From assembly GCF_030285665.1 (NCBI RefSeq), contig NZ_CP127295.1:6138001-6202000 (forward strand): a DNA stretch of 64,000 nucleotides. Reading direction: 5' to 3'. This DNA comes from Amycolatopsis mongoliensis (lineage in GTDB: Bacteria; Actinomycetota; Actinomycetes; Mycobacteriales; Pseudonocardiaceae). Positions 34,560-42,497 of this stretch are shown here, one piece after another. The notes beneath the pieces are model-generated. The model worked only from the letters and a program-made list of their open reading frames with translations. It did no database searches and was not told where the DNA came from. Both the position numbers and the translations under genes were made by a program. Each line of letters begins with the position of its first letter. Position 1 is the first letter of the stretch.

Positions 34560-34934
34560 TCAGCGGACGATCATCGTCTTCCTGCGGAGGGTGATGTTCC
34601 TCAGCAGCACGGACCGGGAGAGCCGTCGTGTGCCGCATTCGCACCAGGCCGGGACCAGGTCGTCGCCGTTGCCGGCGAGTGCGTCGATGTATTCCTCCCC
34701 GCGGGTATGAGCACCGTGCGGGACGTCGACGAAGTCGCGCGAGCCGTGCGCGTGCGGTCCGGTCAGCGCCACATAGACGGGACCGCGTTCGGTGTCGTAC
34801 ACGGCGGCGACGTGGTGACTGGCCGAACAGCGCACTCGCAAGAGCAAGTGGTCGTCGCGGCGCGCGCCGAGTGCGGCGACGTCCCGCTCGGCCTGCTTCC
34901 GGCGATCCGCGGGCGCACGATCCATGTTGCTCAT
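34560..34934 (-). CDS. Hypothetical protein with C-x-C motif
   Basis: A 124-aa soluble protein. ATG 34934 has GGAGGAA just upstream, and a longer frame to the right overlaps the upstream gene. The sequence includes CSASHHVAAVYDTERGPVYVALTGPHAHGS and an AWCECGTRRLSRS segment near the C-terminus, so a metal- or redox-active site is possible. It lies 13 bp downstream of the membrane protein gene at 34948-35283 and is probably co-transcribed with it. No family recognised. Confidence 0.68.
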   Translation of the reverse strand: MSNMDRAPADRRKQAERDVAALGARRDDHLLLRVRCSASHHVAAVYDTERGPVYVALTGPHAHGSRDFVDVPHGAHTRGEEYIDALAGNGDDLVPAWCECGTRRLSRSVLLRNITLRRKTMIVR

Positions 34935-34947
34935 CGGTTCCTCCGCA

Positions 34948-35283
34948 TCACGCCACGCGGTGGAGGTTCTGGGCCTTCTCGAGGGTCCGGGCCTCATCGG
35001 TGTGCTTTCGGGACAGGCTTTCGAGGAACAACAGGACTTCACGCCAGAAATAACCCGCGCCGGCGACGGCGATACCGGTGAACACGATGCCGAGCGCATG
35101 GCTGCGTACGGCCAACGTCCAGGCTGAGAACAGGTCGAAATCCGCGATCCACGCGGTGGCGACGCCGAGTACCACCAGGGCGACCGCCCAGAACTCTCTG
35201 ACCAGGGTCAGCCACCGCGCGGCGATGCCGGACACCGCCACGATTCCCAGACCGAGCAGGACGAGCATTCCGAACGCGTGCAT
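34948..35283 (-). CDS. Small three-helix membrane protein
   Basis: A 111-aa protein with three predicted membrane helices (MHAFGMLVLLGLGIVAVSGIAA, FWAVALVVLGVATAWIA, ALGIVFTGIAVAGAGYFW) and a charged C-terminal tail (ESLSRKHTDEARTLEKAQNL). ATG 35283 has GGGAGG upstream. It heads a two-gene unit with the C-x-C protein. Two DosR-like boxes lie about 210-240 bp upstream, so it may belong to the stress regulon. Function unknown. Confidence 0.7.
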   Translation of the reverse strand: MHAFGMLVLLGLGIVAVSGIAARWLTLVREFWAVALVVLGVATAWIADFDLFSAWTLAVRSHALGIVFTGIAVAGAGYFWREVLLFLESLSRKHTDEARTLEKAQNLHRVA

Positions 35284-35489
35284 GGCACGCCTCCCATCTG
35301 CCGGATCATTCCGGAGAACCAGTGTCAGGCGTGGCTTCCGGGCGGACCAGGGGCCAGAATCGATTCGCCGAGACGCTCTTGCGGCGGTGAGGCATCTTCG
35401 CTCCGGAGCCGTCGGGTGCCGCCACCCCGGGCGGGTCACGGGTTGCCCCGGCCCTCTTCAGGGTTGCCTCGCCGACCTGATCTTCGGCA

Positions 35490-35525
35490 GGGCCAAAAGA
35501 CCTCCGCGGAAGGGACGTTCGTCGG
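35490..35525. promoter_or_regulatory. Two tandem DosR-like boxes
   Basis: GGGCCAAAAGACCT (35490-35503) and GGGACGTTCGTCGG (35512-35525) each fit most of the DosR core GGGxC-N4-GxCCC. Their centres are 22 bp apart, similar to paired boxes in mycobacterial DosR promoters. They lie in the 303-bp gap between the small membrane protein and the CBS gene. Confidence 0.5.
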
Positions 35526-35586
35526 TCGGGCGCGAGTCGGCCGTACGCGGCACGCATGGCCGGCCACCAGTTCGGGTTGATCCGGT

Positions 35587-36018
35587 TCACAGACGCCGCC
35601 GGGCGGTAGGTCGTAGGCGTTCATGCGCGCCGGTGAGCGCCGCCAGCACGTCGCGCAACGTCACCATGCCGACCACCAATCCCTCTTCCACCACGGGTAA
35701 CGAGCGTGTTCCCAGCTCGGCCATGCGGTTCGCCAGGTCGTGCACGCGGGTGCTCGCCGCGACGGCCGGCCCCGGCCCCATCGCCGAACCGGCTGTCCGG
35801 GTCCAGCCTTCGAGTGCCGAGCCGGAGTCGGGGGCGCCGGCCCGGCACAGTTCCCGGAGAACGTCTACATCGGACAGTACGCCCAGTAGCCTGCCGTCCG
35901 GATCGATCACCGGCAGGCTGGTGAACCCGCGGGCAAACATGACCGTGGCCGCTTCGCGGAGCGTCGCGGCGGGGGTGACGGCGATCGTCGGCGTGGACAT
36001 GATCTCGCGTGCGCGCAT
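35587..36018 (-). CDS. CBS-pair domain protein
   Basis: A 143-aa protein made of two CBS motifs: AREIMSTPTIAVTPAATLREAATVMFARG with SLPVIDPDGRLLGVLSDVDVLREL, and a second with RMAELGTRSLPVVEEGLVVGMVTLRDVLAAL. Stand-alone CBS pairs bind adenine nucleotides and act as energy or redox sensors. ATG 36018 has GGAAGGAG and CAGGAG upstream. A DosR-like box lies 62 bp upstream. It is divergent from the universal stress protein gene. Confidence 0.92.
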   Translation of the reverse strand: MRAREIMSTPTIAVTPAATLREAATVMFARGFTSLPVIDPDGRLLGVLSDVDVLRELCRAGAPDSGSALEGWTRTAGSAMGPGPAVAASTRVHDLANRMAELGTRSLPVVEEGLVVGMVTLRDVLAALTGAHERLRPTARRRL

Positions 36019-36079
36019 GGCTCCTGCTCCTTCCTTGCCGGCGTCACACGAACCTCTCTTCCGGCTCGGCGAGAACGAA

Positions 36080-36093
36080 GGGCACTAAGTCCT
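36080..36093. promoter_or_regulatory. DosR-like box between CBS and USP genes
   Basis: GGGCACTAAGTCCT matches the DosR consensus well in its right half (AGTCC) and has the GGG of the left half. It is 62 bp from the CBS start and 136 bp from the universal stress protein start, so it could serve both directions. Confidence 0.45.
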
Positions 36094-36229
36094 CGAGCCG
36101 CTGTCGAAGTGCCATGAGGATGTGGTGACCAACAAGCGTCCAAGGCCTCCTTGATGCGCGCGTCACTGCCGCGATCCTTGAAGGTGGGCCCGCTTGCCGC
36201 ATCGTGGCCACGGTAGGAGGCGAAGCGTC

Positions 36230-36739
36230 ATGGAAACGCCAGGACGTGACGACATCATCGTTGGTGTGGACCGTTCGACCACCGGCGAGGCGGCGCTTCA
36301 CTGGGCAGTCGCCGAGGCCGCCGCGAGCGGGCGCCGGGTCGTCGCACTGCGGGCCTGGACGTGCGAGCCGGAGTATGACCTCGGCGCCGGCGTCACCGGC
36401 TGGCCGGAAACCGCCGAGTTGCGGCAACGGCGTGAACTCGACGAAATCATCGAGCGGGTCCAGGCGGCCCATCCCGGCGTGCAGATCCGGCCCGAGGTGA
36501 TCGGGCATTCACCCGCGGTCGCGCTCGTCGAAGCTTCCCGGACGGCGGCGATGATGGTCCTCGGCGTCCACCGGCACGGCGCGTCGCCGCCGGTGGCTGT
36601 CGGCTCGGTCGCAGACCAGTGCTTGCAGGAGGCGACGTGCCCGGTGGTGATCATCCCCTGCGGCATCGACGCCGATGACCGGGCTGGTCCGTGGCGGCCG
36701 CAGGATCCCTCGAAGTCCAAGGAGTTCCACGGACCCTGA
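36230..36739 (+). CDS. Universal stress protein (UspA family)
   Basis: A single-domain 169-aa UspA-type protein. It opens with DDIIVGVDRSTTGEAALHWAVAEA and keeps the ATP-binding signature MMVLGVHRHG then VGSVADQCLQEATCPVVII (G-2x-G-9x-G-S form). Mycobacterial USPs of this type are strongly induced under hypoxia and nitric oxide. ATG 36230 follows TAGGAGG. The C-terminal tail (PSKSKEFHGP) is short and disordered. It sits among CBS, CapA and DUF2267 genes, consistent with a dormancy regulon. Confidence 0.93.
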   Translation: METPGRDDIIVGVDRSTTGEAALHWAVAEAAASGRRVVALRAWTCEPEYDLGAGVTGWPETAELRQRRELDEIIERVQAAHPGVQIRPEVIGHSPAVALVEASRTAAMMVLGVHRHGASPPVAVGSVADQCLQEATCPVVIIPCGIDADDRAGPWRPQDPSKSKEFHGP

Positions 36740-36888
36740 CCGCGCGTCGGCAACGAGGACCCGCCCGAGGAAGATCCGACGTTCAAAGGCCGCCGAATGT
36801 CCGCCCTGCGGGCGGGTCCCGGTCCCTCCCGCCGAAGAGGTTCGCGCATCCGATGCCCCTTTCGAAGGGGCGAAGGACTCGTGCCGGA

Positions 36889-36902
36889 GGGACTTTCGTT
36901 TC
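36889..36902. promoter_or_regulatory. DosR-like box upstream of capA-like gene
   Basis: GGGACTTTCGTTTC keeps the GGGAC half exactly and the TTTCG centre shared with the other boxes here. It is 114 bp before the start. Close by are CCCCTTTCGAAGGGG (36857-36870 region) and a CCCCT-CAAA-AGGGG hairpin at about 36903-36916. Confidence 0.45.
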
Positions 36903-37016
36903 CCCTCAAAAGGGGTGGTCGCTGTCCTGCCACGCGACAATCGGTTGCGTAGTTCGGTGAAGGCGGGGAACGTCGTGGTCAACGAGCATGCTGTGACCAC
37001 CCTGAAGGGAGGAGAG

Positions 37017-38135
37017 ATGAACCCGGTTACCGTGTTTTTGTGCGGTGACGTGATGCCGGCCCGCGGGGTCGATCAGATTCTCCCCTGTTCCGGAGATCCC
37101 GCGTTGCGGGAGCCCGTCGTCGACGATGCACGCACGTATGTCGCGCTGGCCGAGAAGGTGAGCGGACCCATCCCGCGCCCGGTCGATTTTTCCTGGCCGT
37201 GGGGCGTGGCCCTCCCGGTGCTCGAAGCGGAGGCGCCGGACGTCCGGCTGATCAACCTGGAGACCAGTGTCACCGCCGGCGGCGAGTTCGCGCTGGACAA
37301 GCAACTGCACTACCGGATGAGTCCCGGCAACCTGCCGGTGCTGACCGCGGTCCGTCCGGACGCCTGTGCGCTGGCGAACAACCACGTCCTGGACTTCGGC
37401 GTGGCCGGGCTCACCGACACCCTCGGCGTCCTGAACCAAGCAGGGCTTCGCGGGCTCGGCGCCGGGTACGACGTCATCGAGGCAACGGAGCCGGTCATCG
37501 TCCCCGTCGACGGGACCCGGCGTGTCGTGATCTTCGCGGCGGGCATGGCGAGCAGCGGTGTTCCCCGGCGCTGGGCCGCGACAGGGACTCAGCCCGGTGT
37601 CTCGTTCGTCCGCGACCTGTCCGGCCGCAGCGCCGCCGAGGTGAGCCGGCGGGTGCTGGAGCACAAGAGGCCCGGCGACGTCGGGATCGTGTCGCTGCAC
37701 TGGGGTACGAACTGGGGGTATCGGGTGGATCCGAGCCAGGTGCGTTTCGCGCATCGGCTGATCGATGCCGGTGTCGACGTCGTCTACGGGCACTCCTCGC
37801 ACCACCCCCGGCCGATCGAGGTGTACCGCAACAGGCTGATCCTCTACGGCTGTGGCGACGCCATCAACGACTACGAGGGAATACCCGGACACAGCAACTA
37901 CCGGGATGACCTTCGGCTGCTGTACTTCGCTTCGTTCAAATCAGGCAGCGGGGAACTGGCCTCGCTGCGCATGCTGCCTCTGCAGGCGCGGAAGATGCGG
38001 CTCGAGCACCCCGCAGACCGGGACGTCGAATGGCTGCGCTCGCGGCTCGACAGCGTGTGCCGCCCGTTCGGCGTCCGAGTCGGCCGAGAACCGTCCGGCA
38101 TGCTGCAGATCGGTCAGGCCCAGCTGCCGCATTGA
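37017..38135 (+). CDS. CapA/PgsA-like metallophosphatase-fold protein
   Basis: A 372-aa protein of the CapA family (calcineurin-like phosphoesterase fold, poly-gamma-glutamate biosynthesis CapA type). Motifs are VFLCGDVMPARGVD at the N-terminus, INLETSVT, LANNHVLDFG, LHWGTNWGYRVDP and GHSSHHPRPIEVYRNRLILYGCGD, supplying the Asp, Asn and His metal ligands. No signal peptide is visible. M. tuberculosis Rv0574c, a DosR-regulon gene, is a CapA-like protein of similar size. ATG 37017 follows GGGAGGAGAG; the longer frame to 36675 overlaps the USP gene. The biochemical role is uncertain. Confidence 0.9.
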   Translation: MNPVTVFLCGDVMPARGVDQILPCSGDPALREPVVDDARTYVALAEKVSGPIPRPVDFSWPWGVALPVLEAEAPDVRLINLETSVTAGGEFALDKQLHYRMSPGNLPVLTAVRPDACALANNHVLDFGVAGLTDTLGVLNQAGLRGLGAGYDVIEATEPVIVPVDGTRRVVIFAAGMASSGVPRRWAATGTQPGVSFVRDLSGRSAAEVSRRVLEHKRPGDVGIVSLHWGTNWGYRVDPSQVRFAHRLIDAGVDVVYGHSSHHPRPIEVYRNRLILYGCGDAINDYEGIPGHSNYRDDLRLLYFASFKSGSGELASLRMLPLQARKMRLEHPADRDVEWLRSRLDSVCRPFGVRVGREPSGMLQIGQAQLPH

Positions 38136-38148
38136 GGCCCTTGGTCCC
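38135..38148. promoter_or_regulatory. DosR-like box upstream of DUF2267 gene
   Basis: AGGCCCTTGGTCCC fits GGGxC-N4-GxCCC with one mismatch at the first base. It begins at the last base of the capA-like stop codon and lies 58 bp before the DUF2267 start. Confidence 0.55.
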
Positions 38149-38206
38149 TTTACCGTGCTCGGAAGAAGAGCGAGCCTGATGGTTCCCCACGATCAGGAGG
38201 TGTGTC

Positions 38207-38842
38207 ATGAGCCCTCATCGTGATCCGCTTGCCCATGCGCAGCAGCGAGCGCACGAGTGGCTGACCGCCGTCGCCGCGCAGCTGGGCACCGAGGACCGTC
38301 ATTTCGCCTATCGTGCGGTGCGTGCCTGGCTGCACCTGGTCCGCGATCGGCTGACCGTGGACAGCGCGGTGCACCTCGGCGCGCAGCTGCCGCAGTTCCT
38401 GCGCGGCGTCTACTACGAAGGATGGGCGCCGGCGAAGGTCCCGGTTCGCTACGACGCCGACCGGTTCAGCGCCTTGTTCGCCGGCGAGGCGCAGGTCGGC
38501 ATCGCCGAGGTGCCTGCCATCGCCGGTGCGGTGTCCGCCGCGATGAACGGATTGTTCTCACCCGGCCAGCTCGACCACGTCTTCACGGTGCTGCCCGCCG
38601 GGCTCCGGAGTGAGCTCGAAGGCCGGCCTCCGGTCGCATCCGCGCAACCGGCGAGCCACGGAACCGAACATTTGCGGCTCAACGCCCTGGAGGACACGGT
38701 GCTGCTGTTGACCGATGCAGTCTCGGCGTTGGTGCGCGGCCTGGAGGAACTCCCCACCGGCGAACCTGGCGGCGGCCGTGCCGCGAAAGCGGCGCAAGAG
38801 GCACACCGCATCCTGATGTCACGCGACGCCGTGCAGACGTAG
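38207..38842 (+). CDS. DUF2267 domain protein
   Basis: A 211-aa protein whose first ~130 residues match DUF2267 (AHEWLTAVAAQLGTEDRHFAYRAVRAWLHLVRDRL, AAQLPQFLRGVYYEGW). The rest is helical, with a VLLLTDAVSALVRGLEEL coiled-coil-like end. The biochemical function of DUF2267 is unknown; it occurs with stress and CBS proteins. ATG 38207 follows AGGAGGTGTG, an excellent ribosome site. A DosR-like box lies 58 bp upstream. Confidence 0.9.
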   Translation: MSPHRDPLAHAQQRAHEWLTAVAAQLGTEDRHFAYRAVRAWLHLVRDRLTVDSAVHLGAQLPQFLRGVYYEGWAPAKVPVRYDADRFSALFAGEAQVGIAEVPAIAGAVSAAMNGLFSPGQLDHVFTVLPAGLRSELEGRPPVASAQPASHGTEHLRLNALEDTVLLLTDAVSALVRGLEELPTGEPGGGRAAKAAQEAHRILMSRDAVQT

Positions 38843-38879
38843 CGGATGCGTCGGCTCCCGGTTGTCCCCGGGCAAGCCG

Positions 38880-38893
38880 AGGACTTTCGGCTC
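38880..38893. promoter_or_regulatory. DosR-like box upstream of small Cys-rich gene
   Basis: AGGACTTTCGGCTC differs from the best local sequence AGGACTTTCGGCCC by one base. It lies 94 bp before the start of the gene at 38988. Confidence 0.5.
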
Positions 38894-38987
38894 TTCTCGC
38901 TGCCGGAGCACCGGCGAGATCCTTCACGGGATCAGCGGGTCGCCACGACGTGGTGGCCTCTCGGGACGAGGAGAGGAGCAGTGGGTC

Positions 38988-39227
38988 ATGGCTGAATGCG
39001 AAGTCTGCGGCAACGACTACGACAAGGCGTTCCAGGTCATGACGTCGGACGGTACCGGTACGCACGTGTTCGACAGCTTTGAGTGCGCCATCCACCAGCT
39101 GGCGCCGGTGTGCGTGCGGTGCCACTGCCGGATCATCGGCCACGGCGTCGAAGCCGTCGACGCGATGTACTGCAGCGCCAGCTGCGCGGCGGCAGCGGGT
39201 GTCGTGGGCGTGCGGGACCGGATCTGA
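38988..39227 (+). CDS. Small cysteine-rich, zinc-finger-like protein
   Basis: A 79-aa protein with C4-x2-C7, then CVRCHC and a C-x3-C pair (MYCSASCAAAAG), the spacing of metallothionein/YHS-like zinc ribbons. It begins MAECEVCGNDYDKAFQV. ATG 38988 has GGAGAGGAG upstream. It probably binds zinc or another soft metal; a role in redox sensing or protein contact is inferred only. A DosR-like box lies 94 bp upstream. Confidence 0.85.
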   Translation: MAECEVCGNDYDKAFQVMTSDGTGTHVFDSFECAIHQLAPVCVRCHCRIIGHGVEAVDAMYCSASCAAAAGVVGVRDRI

Positions 39228-39418
39228 CGAGCCGGTGTCCTCGCCGATCGGGCGCGACTCGGCGAAGACGACAAGGCCCGCCCGAGGATCGAGCGGCTTT
39301 CGTCGGACGACGTGGGAATCCGAGCTCCGGAGTTCTCGAACTTCCGGCCATCTCCTCGAGCGGGTCACCGGGTTACCCCGGCTGCACCACGATCGCGCGG
39401 GCGGGCTGCGCACAGACA

Positions 39419-39432
39419 GGGCCGGAAGTCCC
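39419..39432. promoter_or_regulatory. Perfect DosR-core match with no clear target gene
   Basis: GGGCCGGAAGTCCC satisfies GGGxC-N4-GxCCC at every fixed position. It lies in the 321-bp space between the Cys-rich gene (ends 39227) and the convergent sigma-factor gene (ends 39549). The only ORF after it is a 38-codon frame at 39453-39569, with no recognisable product. The rest of this gap shows no gene. Confidence 0.45.
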
Positions 39433-39548
39433 ACGCCGGAGAGCTGTTCGTCATGGCCGTAGCATGCGTAGCAGCTCGGAGCGAGGAGAGCTGGACCCGG
39501 CTCGCCCAGGGCAAGCCTGCGCACAACCGATCAGCACCTCGCTGCCGA

Positions 39549-40490
39549 TCATCCCGCGGGAGCGAGTGAACGTCGGTGCTCGCCCAGCTCGCGCAGCCGG
39601 ACCAGCACCTGTTGTTCCAGCCTGCGGACGCGCTCGCGGGGAAGCCCGAGCCGGCCGGCCGTTTCCTGCACTGTGTGCGGACGCCCGTCGTGCAGCCCGT
39701 ATCGCATCGTGACGACCTGACGCTCGAGTGGCCGGAGCACCTCGAGGAGTTCGTGTGTGCGAGCGGTGTCGACGTCGTCGTCCGTCGGTGCTTCCGAGCT
39801 TTGCGCGATGAGGTCGCCGAGCACGGTCTTCCCGTCGTCGCTCACCGGCGCGTCCAGGCTCGCGGTGGTCCGGGCGACGGTGCACAACTCCACCGCCCGT
39901 TTCGCCGTGATCCCGGCTTCTTCGGCGATTTCCCTCGTGGTGGGCTCACGCTGAAGGGTTGCGCGCAACCGGCCGCGGATTCGGTCGAGTTCGGCGAGCT
40001 GTTCGGTGGCGTGCACGGGTACCCTGATCGTACGGCCGGTGAGGTCGGCGCCGCGGTGCATCGCCTGCCGGATCCACCACATCGCGTAAGTGGAGAACTT
40101 GTATCCCTTGGTGTAGTCGAACTTCTCGACCGCGTGGATCAGCCCCAGGTTGCCTTCCTGGATCGCGTCCAGCAGCGGTAGTTCCGGGGGGCGGAACCGC
40201 TTGGCGGCGGAGACGACGAGCCGCAGGTTCGCCCGGATCATGTGGTCCTTGGCGCGCTTGCCGTCTTCGGCAATCGCCTGGAGGTCGCCTACGGCTGCTG
40301 AAAGTTCCTGCTGACCGGTCTCGGTCCGGTGCAGGAGCTTCGCGGCGTAGACGCCTGCTTCGATGCGTTTCGCGAGGGCCACCTCGTCTGCCGCCGTGAG
40401 CAGCGGGGTGGAGCTGATTTCCGCGTAGTACCGGCCGACCGCGTCCACGTCGGTCTGGGGCCTGGTCACCTTGGTCGTGTTGTCAGTCAA
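39549..40490 (-). CDS. Group-2 sigma-70 factor (HrdB/SigB-like)
   Basis: A 313-aa principal-like sigma factor without region 1.1. Region 1.2 (DAVGRYYAEISSTPLLTAADEVALAKRIE), region 2 (HMIRANLRLVVSAAKRF, LDAIQEGNLGLIHAVEKFDYTKGYKFSTYAMWWIRQAM), region 3 (LREPTTREIAEEAG-like) and region 4 (LRPLERQVVTMRYGLHDG, VQETAGRLGLPRERVRRLE) are all visible. Because it has region 1.2, it belongs to group 2, not the ECF or FliA groups. The start is TTG 40490, supported by AGGAGGTGA upstream. Such factors govern stationary-phase or stress programmes, and this one could serve the surrounding genes. Confidence 0.94.
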   Translation of the reverse strand: MTDNTTKVTRPQTDVDAVGRYYAEISSTPLLTAADEVALAKRIEAGVYAAKLLHRTETGQQELSAAVGDLQAIAEDGKRAKDHMIRANLRLVVSAAKRFRPPELPLLDAIQEGNLGLIHAVEKFDYTKGYKFSTYAMWWIRQAMHRGADLTGRTIRVPVHATEQLAELDRIRGRLRATLQREPTTREIAEEAGITAKRAVELCTVARTTASLDAPVSDDGKTVLGDLIAQSSEAPTDDDVDTARTHELLEVLRPLERQVVTMRYGLHDGRPHTVQETAGRLGLPRERVRRLEQQVLVRLRELGEHRRSLAPAG

Positions 40491-40585
40491 TTCTTGGTCA
40501 CCTCCTGACCGGTCTACGGCTCAAAACGAGCCGAATCACCATTGAATTCCCCAAAAGGGTCGAAGCTCGTGGTTTGTCCATGCCG

Positions 40586-40599
40586 GTGACCAATGGCCC
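40586..40599. promoter_or_regulatory. DosR-like box upstream of phosphoribosyltransferase gene
   Basis: GTGACCAATGGCCC matches GGGxC-N4-GxCCC with one substitution. It lies 36 bp before ATG 40636 and 95 bp from the divergent sigma-factor start. Confidence 0.5.
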
Positions 40600-40635
40600 T
40601 TGTCACGCCGACCGGAGTGCGCCGACCATCGGTTC

Positions 40636-41958
40636 ATGCCGTTCGTCGATCGAACCGAAGCGGGACGGCGGCTCGCCGAGGCGCTCGAAGAGTTCCGCGG
40701 TCCGGATGTCGTGGTGCTCGGGCTTCCCCGTGGGGGCGTGCCGGTCGCGTTCGAAGTCGCCCGGGCGCTGGACGCTCCGCTGGACGTCCTCGTCGTGCGC
40801 AAGATCGGCATCCCGTTCCAGCCGGAATTGGCGATGGGTGCCATCGGTGAGGGCGGAGTCCGCGTGACGGATCCCGAGATGATGCAGGCGTGCGAGGTGA
40901 CCGAGGCCGAACTGAACTGTGCCGAGCGAGCCGAGCGCGCCGAACTCGGCCGCCGGGTCCGCCGGTTCCGCGGCGGCCGGGCACGGGAGCCGATCGACGG
41001 CCGCGTCGCCTTGATCGTCGACGACGGCGTCGCCACCGGTTCCACGGCACGTGCCGCCTGCCGTGTCGCCCGGGCCGAAGGGGCGGCTCGGGTGGTCTTG
41101 GCGGTTCCCGTGGGTGCCCCGGATTCGGTTGCCGCGTTGGAGGCCGATGCCGACCACGTCGTCTGCCTGGAGGCTCCGGCCTGGTTCGCCGCGGTCGGCC
41201 AGTGGTACGACCATTTCTCCCAGGTCCGCGACGAGGAGGTGCTCGACCTGCTGCATCGCGGCGCCAGGGAGGGACTGGAGCCGCAGCCGATCGCCGTCGA
41301 TGTGGACGATCCGCCGGCACGCGACGAACAGGTCGAGGTGTTCGCCGGGCCGACGCCGCTGGCCGGCCGGATCGTTCTGCCCGAAAAGCCCGGTGGGCTG
41401 GTGATCCAGGCGTACAGCAGTGCGAGTGGCCGGTACAGCCCCCGCCACCGCCGGATCGCCGACGTCTTCGGGGCGGCCGGGCTCGGGACGCTGATGATCG
41501 ACCTGCTCACCCGTGTGGAAGAGGCCGACCGGCAGCTGGTCTTCGACGGCGATCTGCTCGCCGAGCGGCTTGCCGGCGTGACGTCGTGGCTGCTTGCCGA
41601 GCCCGGGTGTGAAGGCCTTCCTGTCGGCTACCACGGCACAGGTCCCGGTGCGGAGGCGGTGTTGCTGGCGGCCGCCGATCCCGGCAGCCGGGCCGCGGCT
41701 GTGGTGTCGCACGGCGGTAGGCCGGATCGGATTGCCGATCGCTTGGGCCGGGTGCGCGCGCCGACATTGCTGATCGTCGGTGCCGCCGACTACACCGGAA
41801 TCGATCTCGGCTGGCGCGCCAGGAGTCACCTCACCTGTGTGAACGAGCTGGCTTTGGTTGCCGCCACCGGCACGCTTTTCGAGGAACCCGGGGCCCTCGA
41901 CAAGGCGGCAGGCCTGGCCCGGAACTGGTATCTCACCCATTTGACGGGCCACGCTTGA
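40636..41958 (+). CDS. Phosphoribosyltransferase fused to a degenerate alpha/beta hydrolase
   Basis: A 440-aa two-domain protein. Residues 1-210 are a type I phosphoribosyltransferase with the PRPP loop ALIVDDGVATGSTA. Residues 235-440 have the dienelactone-hydrolase fold (GLVIQAYSSASGRYSPRHRRIADVFGAAGLGTLMIDLL). This arrangement and length match M. tuberculosis Rv0571c, a DosR-regulon gene. The hydrolase catalytic residues look lost: the elbow usually G-x-S-x-G reads GTGPG, and the usual GATHLFEEPG reads ATGTLFEEPG, so both Ser and His are replaced. The Asp of the APTLLIVGAAD loop remains. ATG 40636 is chosen as it opens MPFVDRTEAGRRLAEAL; GTG 40600 would add 12 residues across the DosR-like box. 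Confidence 0.92.
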   Translation: MPFVDRTEAGRRLAEALEEFRGPDVVVLGLPRGGVPVAFEVARALDAPLDVLVVRKIGIPFQPELAMGAIGEGGVRVTDPEMMQACEVTEAELNCAERAERAELGRRVRRFRGGRAREPIDGRVALIVDDGVATGSTARAACRVARAEGAARVVLAVPVGAPDSVAALEADADHVVCLEAPAWFAAVGQWYDHFSQVRDEEVLDLLHRGAREGLEPQPIAVDVDDPPARDEQVEVFAGPTPLAGRIVLPEKPGGLVIQAYSSASGRYSPRHRRIADVFGAAGLGTLMIDLLTRVEEADRQLVFDGDLLAERLAGVTSWLLAEPGCEGLPVGYHGTGPGAEAVLLAAADPGSRAAAVVSHGGRPDRIADRLGRVRAPTLLIVGAADYTGIDLGWRARSHLTCVNELALVAATGTLFEEPGALDKAAGLARNWYLTHLTGHA

Positions 41959-42042
41959 TCCTGCGTCACCGACCGGTGCCGGGGAACTCATTCCGCGGGG
42001 GTGAGGAGGGCGAGTCGGAAGCCGGTGGGCCCGGCGCGGCAG

Positions 42043-42056
42043 TGGACTTTCGGCCC
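42043..42056. promoter_or_regulatory. DosR-like box
   Basis: TGGACTTTCGGCCC contains the central GGACTTTCGGCCC shared exactly with the Hrp1-like box at 42418. It lies 108 bp before the small gene at 42165. Confidence 0.55.
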
Positions 42057-42164
42057 TCCGCTCGTCCGTTCCGGGCCGCCGGCATCGAAACCGGACGCAC
42101 CGGAAGGCGACGATGGAGGTCGGTCGTGCCACCGGTACGCCCGACGCGGCAGGGAGGTCGAACC

Positions 42165-42437
42165 ATGACGATCTCGTTGCCGGCCGGGATCCTCGTGCTG
42201 GTCGTGCTCCTTTCCCGTTTCTCGCCCGGTCCGCGCCGTGGGTGGTGGCGGCGCTCCGGAGAAGCGCACGGCTCGGGCACGCACGTCGACAGCGGCGACG
42301 ACGTCGCCATGCTGTTGTGGCGGGCTCGGGTGGGCCGGCCGCATCCAGGCCCGCACCGTGATCGACGCGGTGACCACCCCCTGATGAGGGAGCCTCGCCG
42401 GGAACGCTTGGAGTCTGAGGACTTTCGGCCCTTCTGA
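42165..42437 (+). CDS. Small membrane-anchored hypothetical protein
   Basis: A 90-aa protein with one N-terminal hydrophobic helix (ISLPAGILVLVVLLSRF), then a basic, polar tail (SPGPRRGWWRRSGEAHG, ESEDFRPF). ATG 42165 follows GGGAGG. A DosR-like box is upstream, and the 3' end of the frame overlaps the DosR-like box of the next gene, which encodes its last residues. No family is recognised, and the frame may be partly fortuitous. It is included because start signal, membrane helix and promoter element agree. Confidence 0.55.
   Translation: MTISLPAGILVLVVLLSRFSPGPRRGWWRRSGEAHGSGTHVDSGDDVAMLLWRARVGRPHPGPHRDRRGDHPLMREPRRERLESEDFRPF
42418..42431. promoter_or_regulatory. DosR-like box upstream of hrp1-like gene
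   Basis: AGGACTTTCGGCCC fits the core with one mismatch at the first base. It lies 66 bp before ATG 42498. The M. tuberculosis hrp1 gene is DosR-regulated, so a box here is consistent with conserved control. Confidence 0.6.
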
Positions 42438-42497
42438 AGGTCCTCGGAGCGGGAGCACTCTGCGGGTGCGTTCGTCTGCGAAGTCGAGGAGGTTGTG

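Noticed and set aside
34950..34985. GGGCCTTCTCGAGGGTCC as a further DosR-like box
   Set aside because: Inside a coding region and off the required GGGxC-N4-GxCCC spacing.
34443..35081. A 212-aa plus-strand frame
   Set aside because: Antisense to the C-x-C protein (34560-34934), which has a good ribosome site and operon context.
36857..36916. CCCCTTTCGAAGGGG and CCCCT-CAAA-AGGGG palindromes as a terminator
   Set aside because: They lie upstream of the capA-like gene beside a DosR-like box, so a regulatory role is as likely; neither has a T-run.
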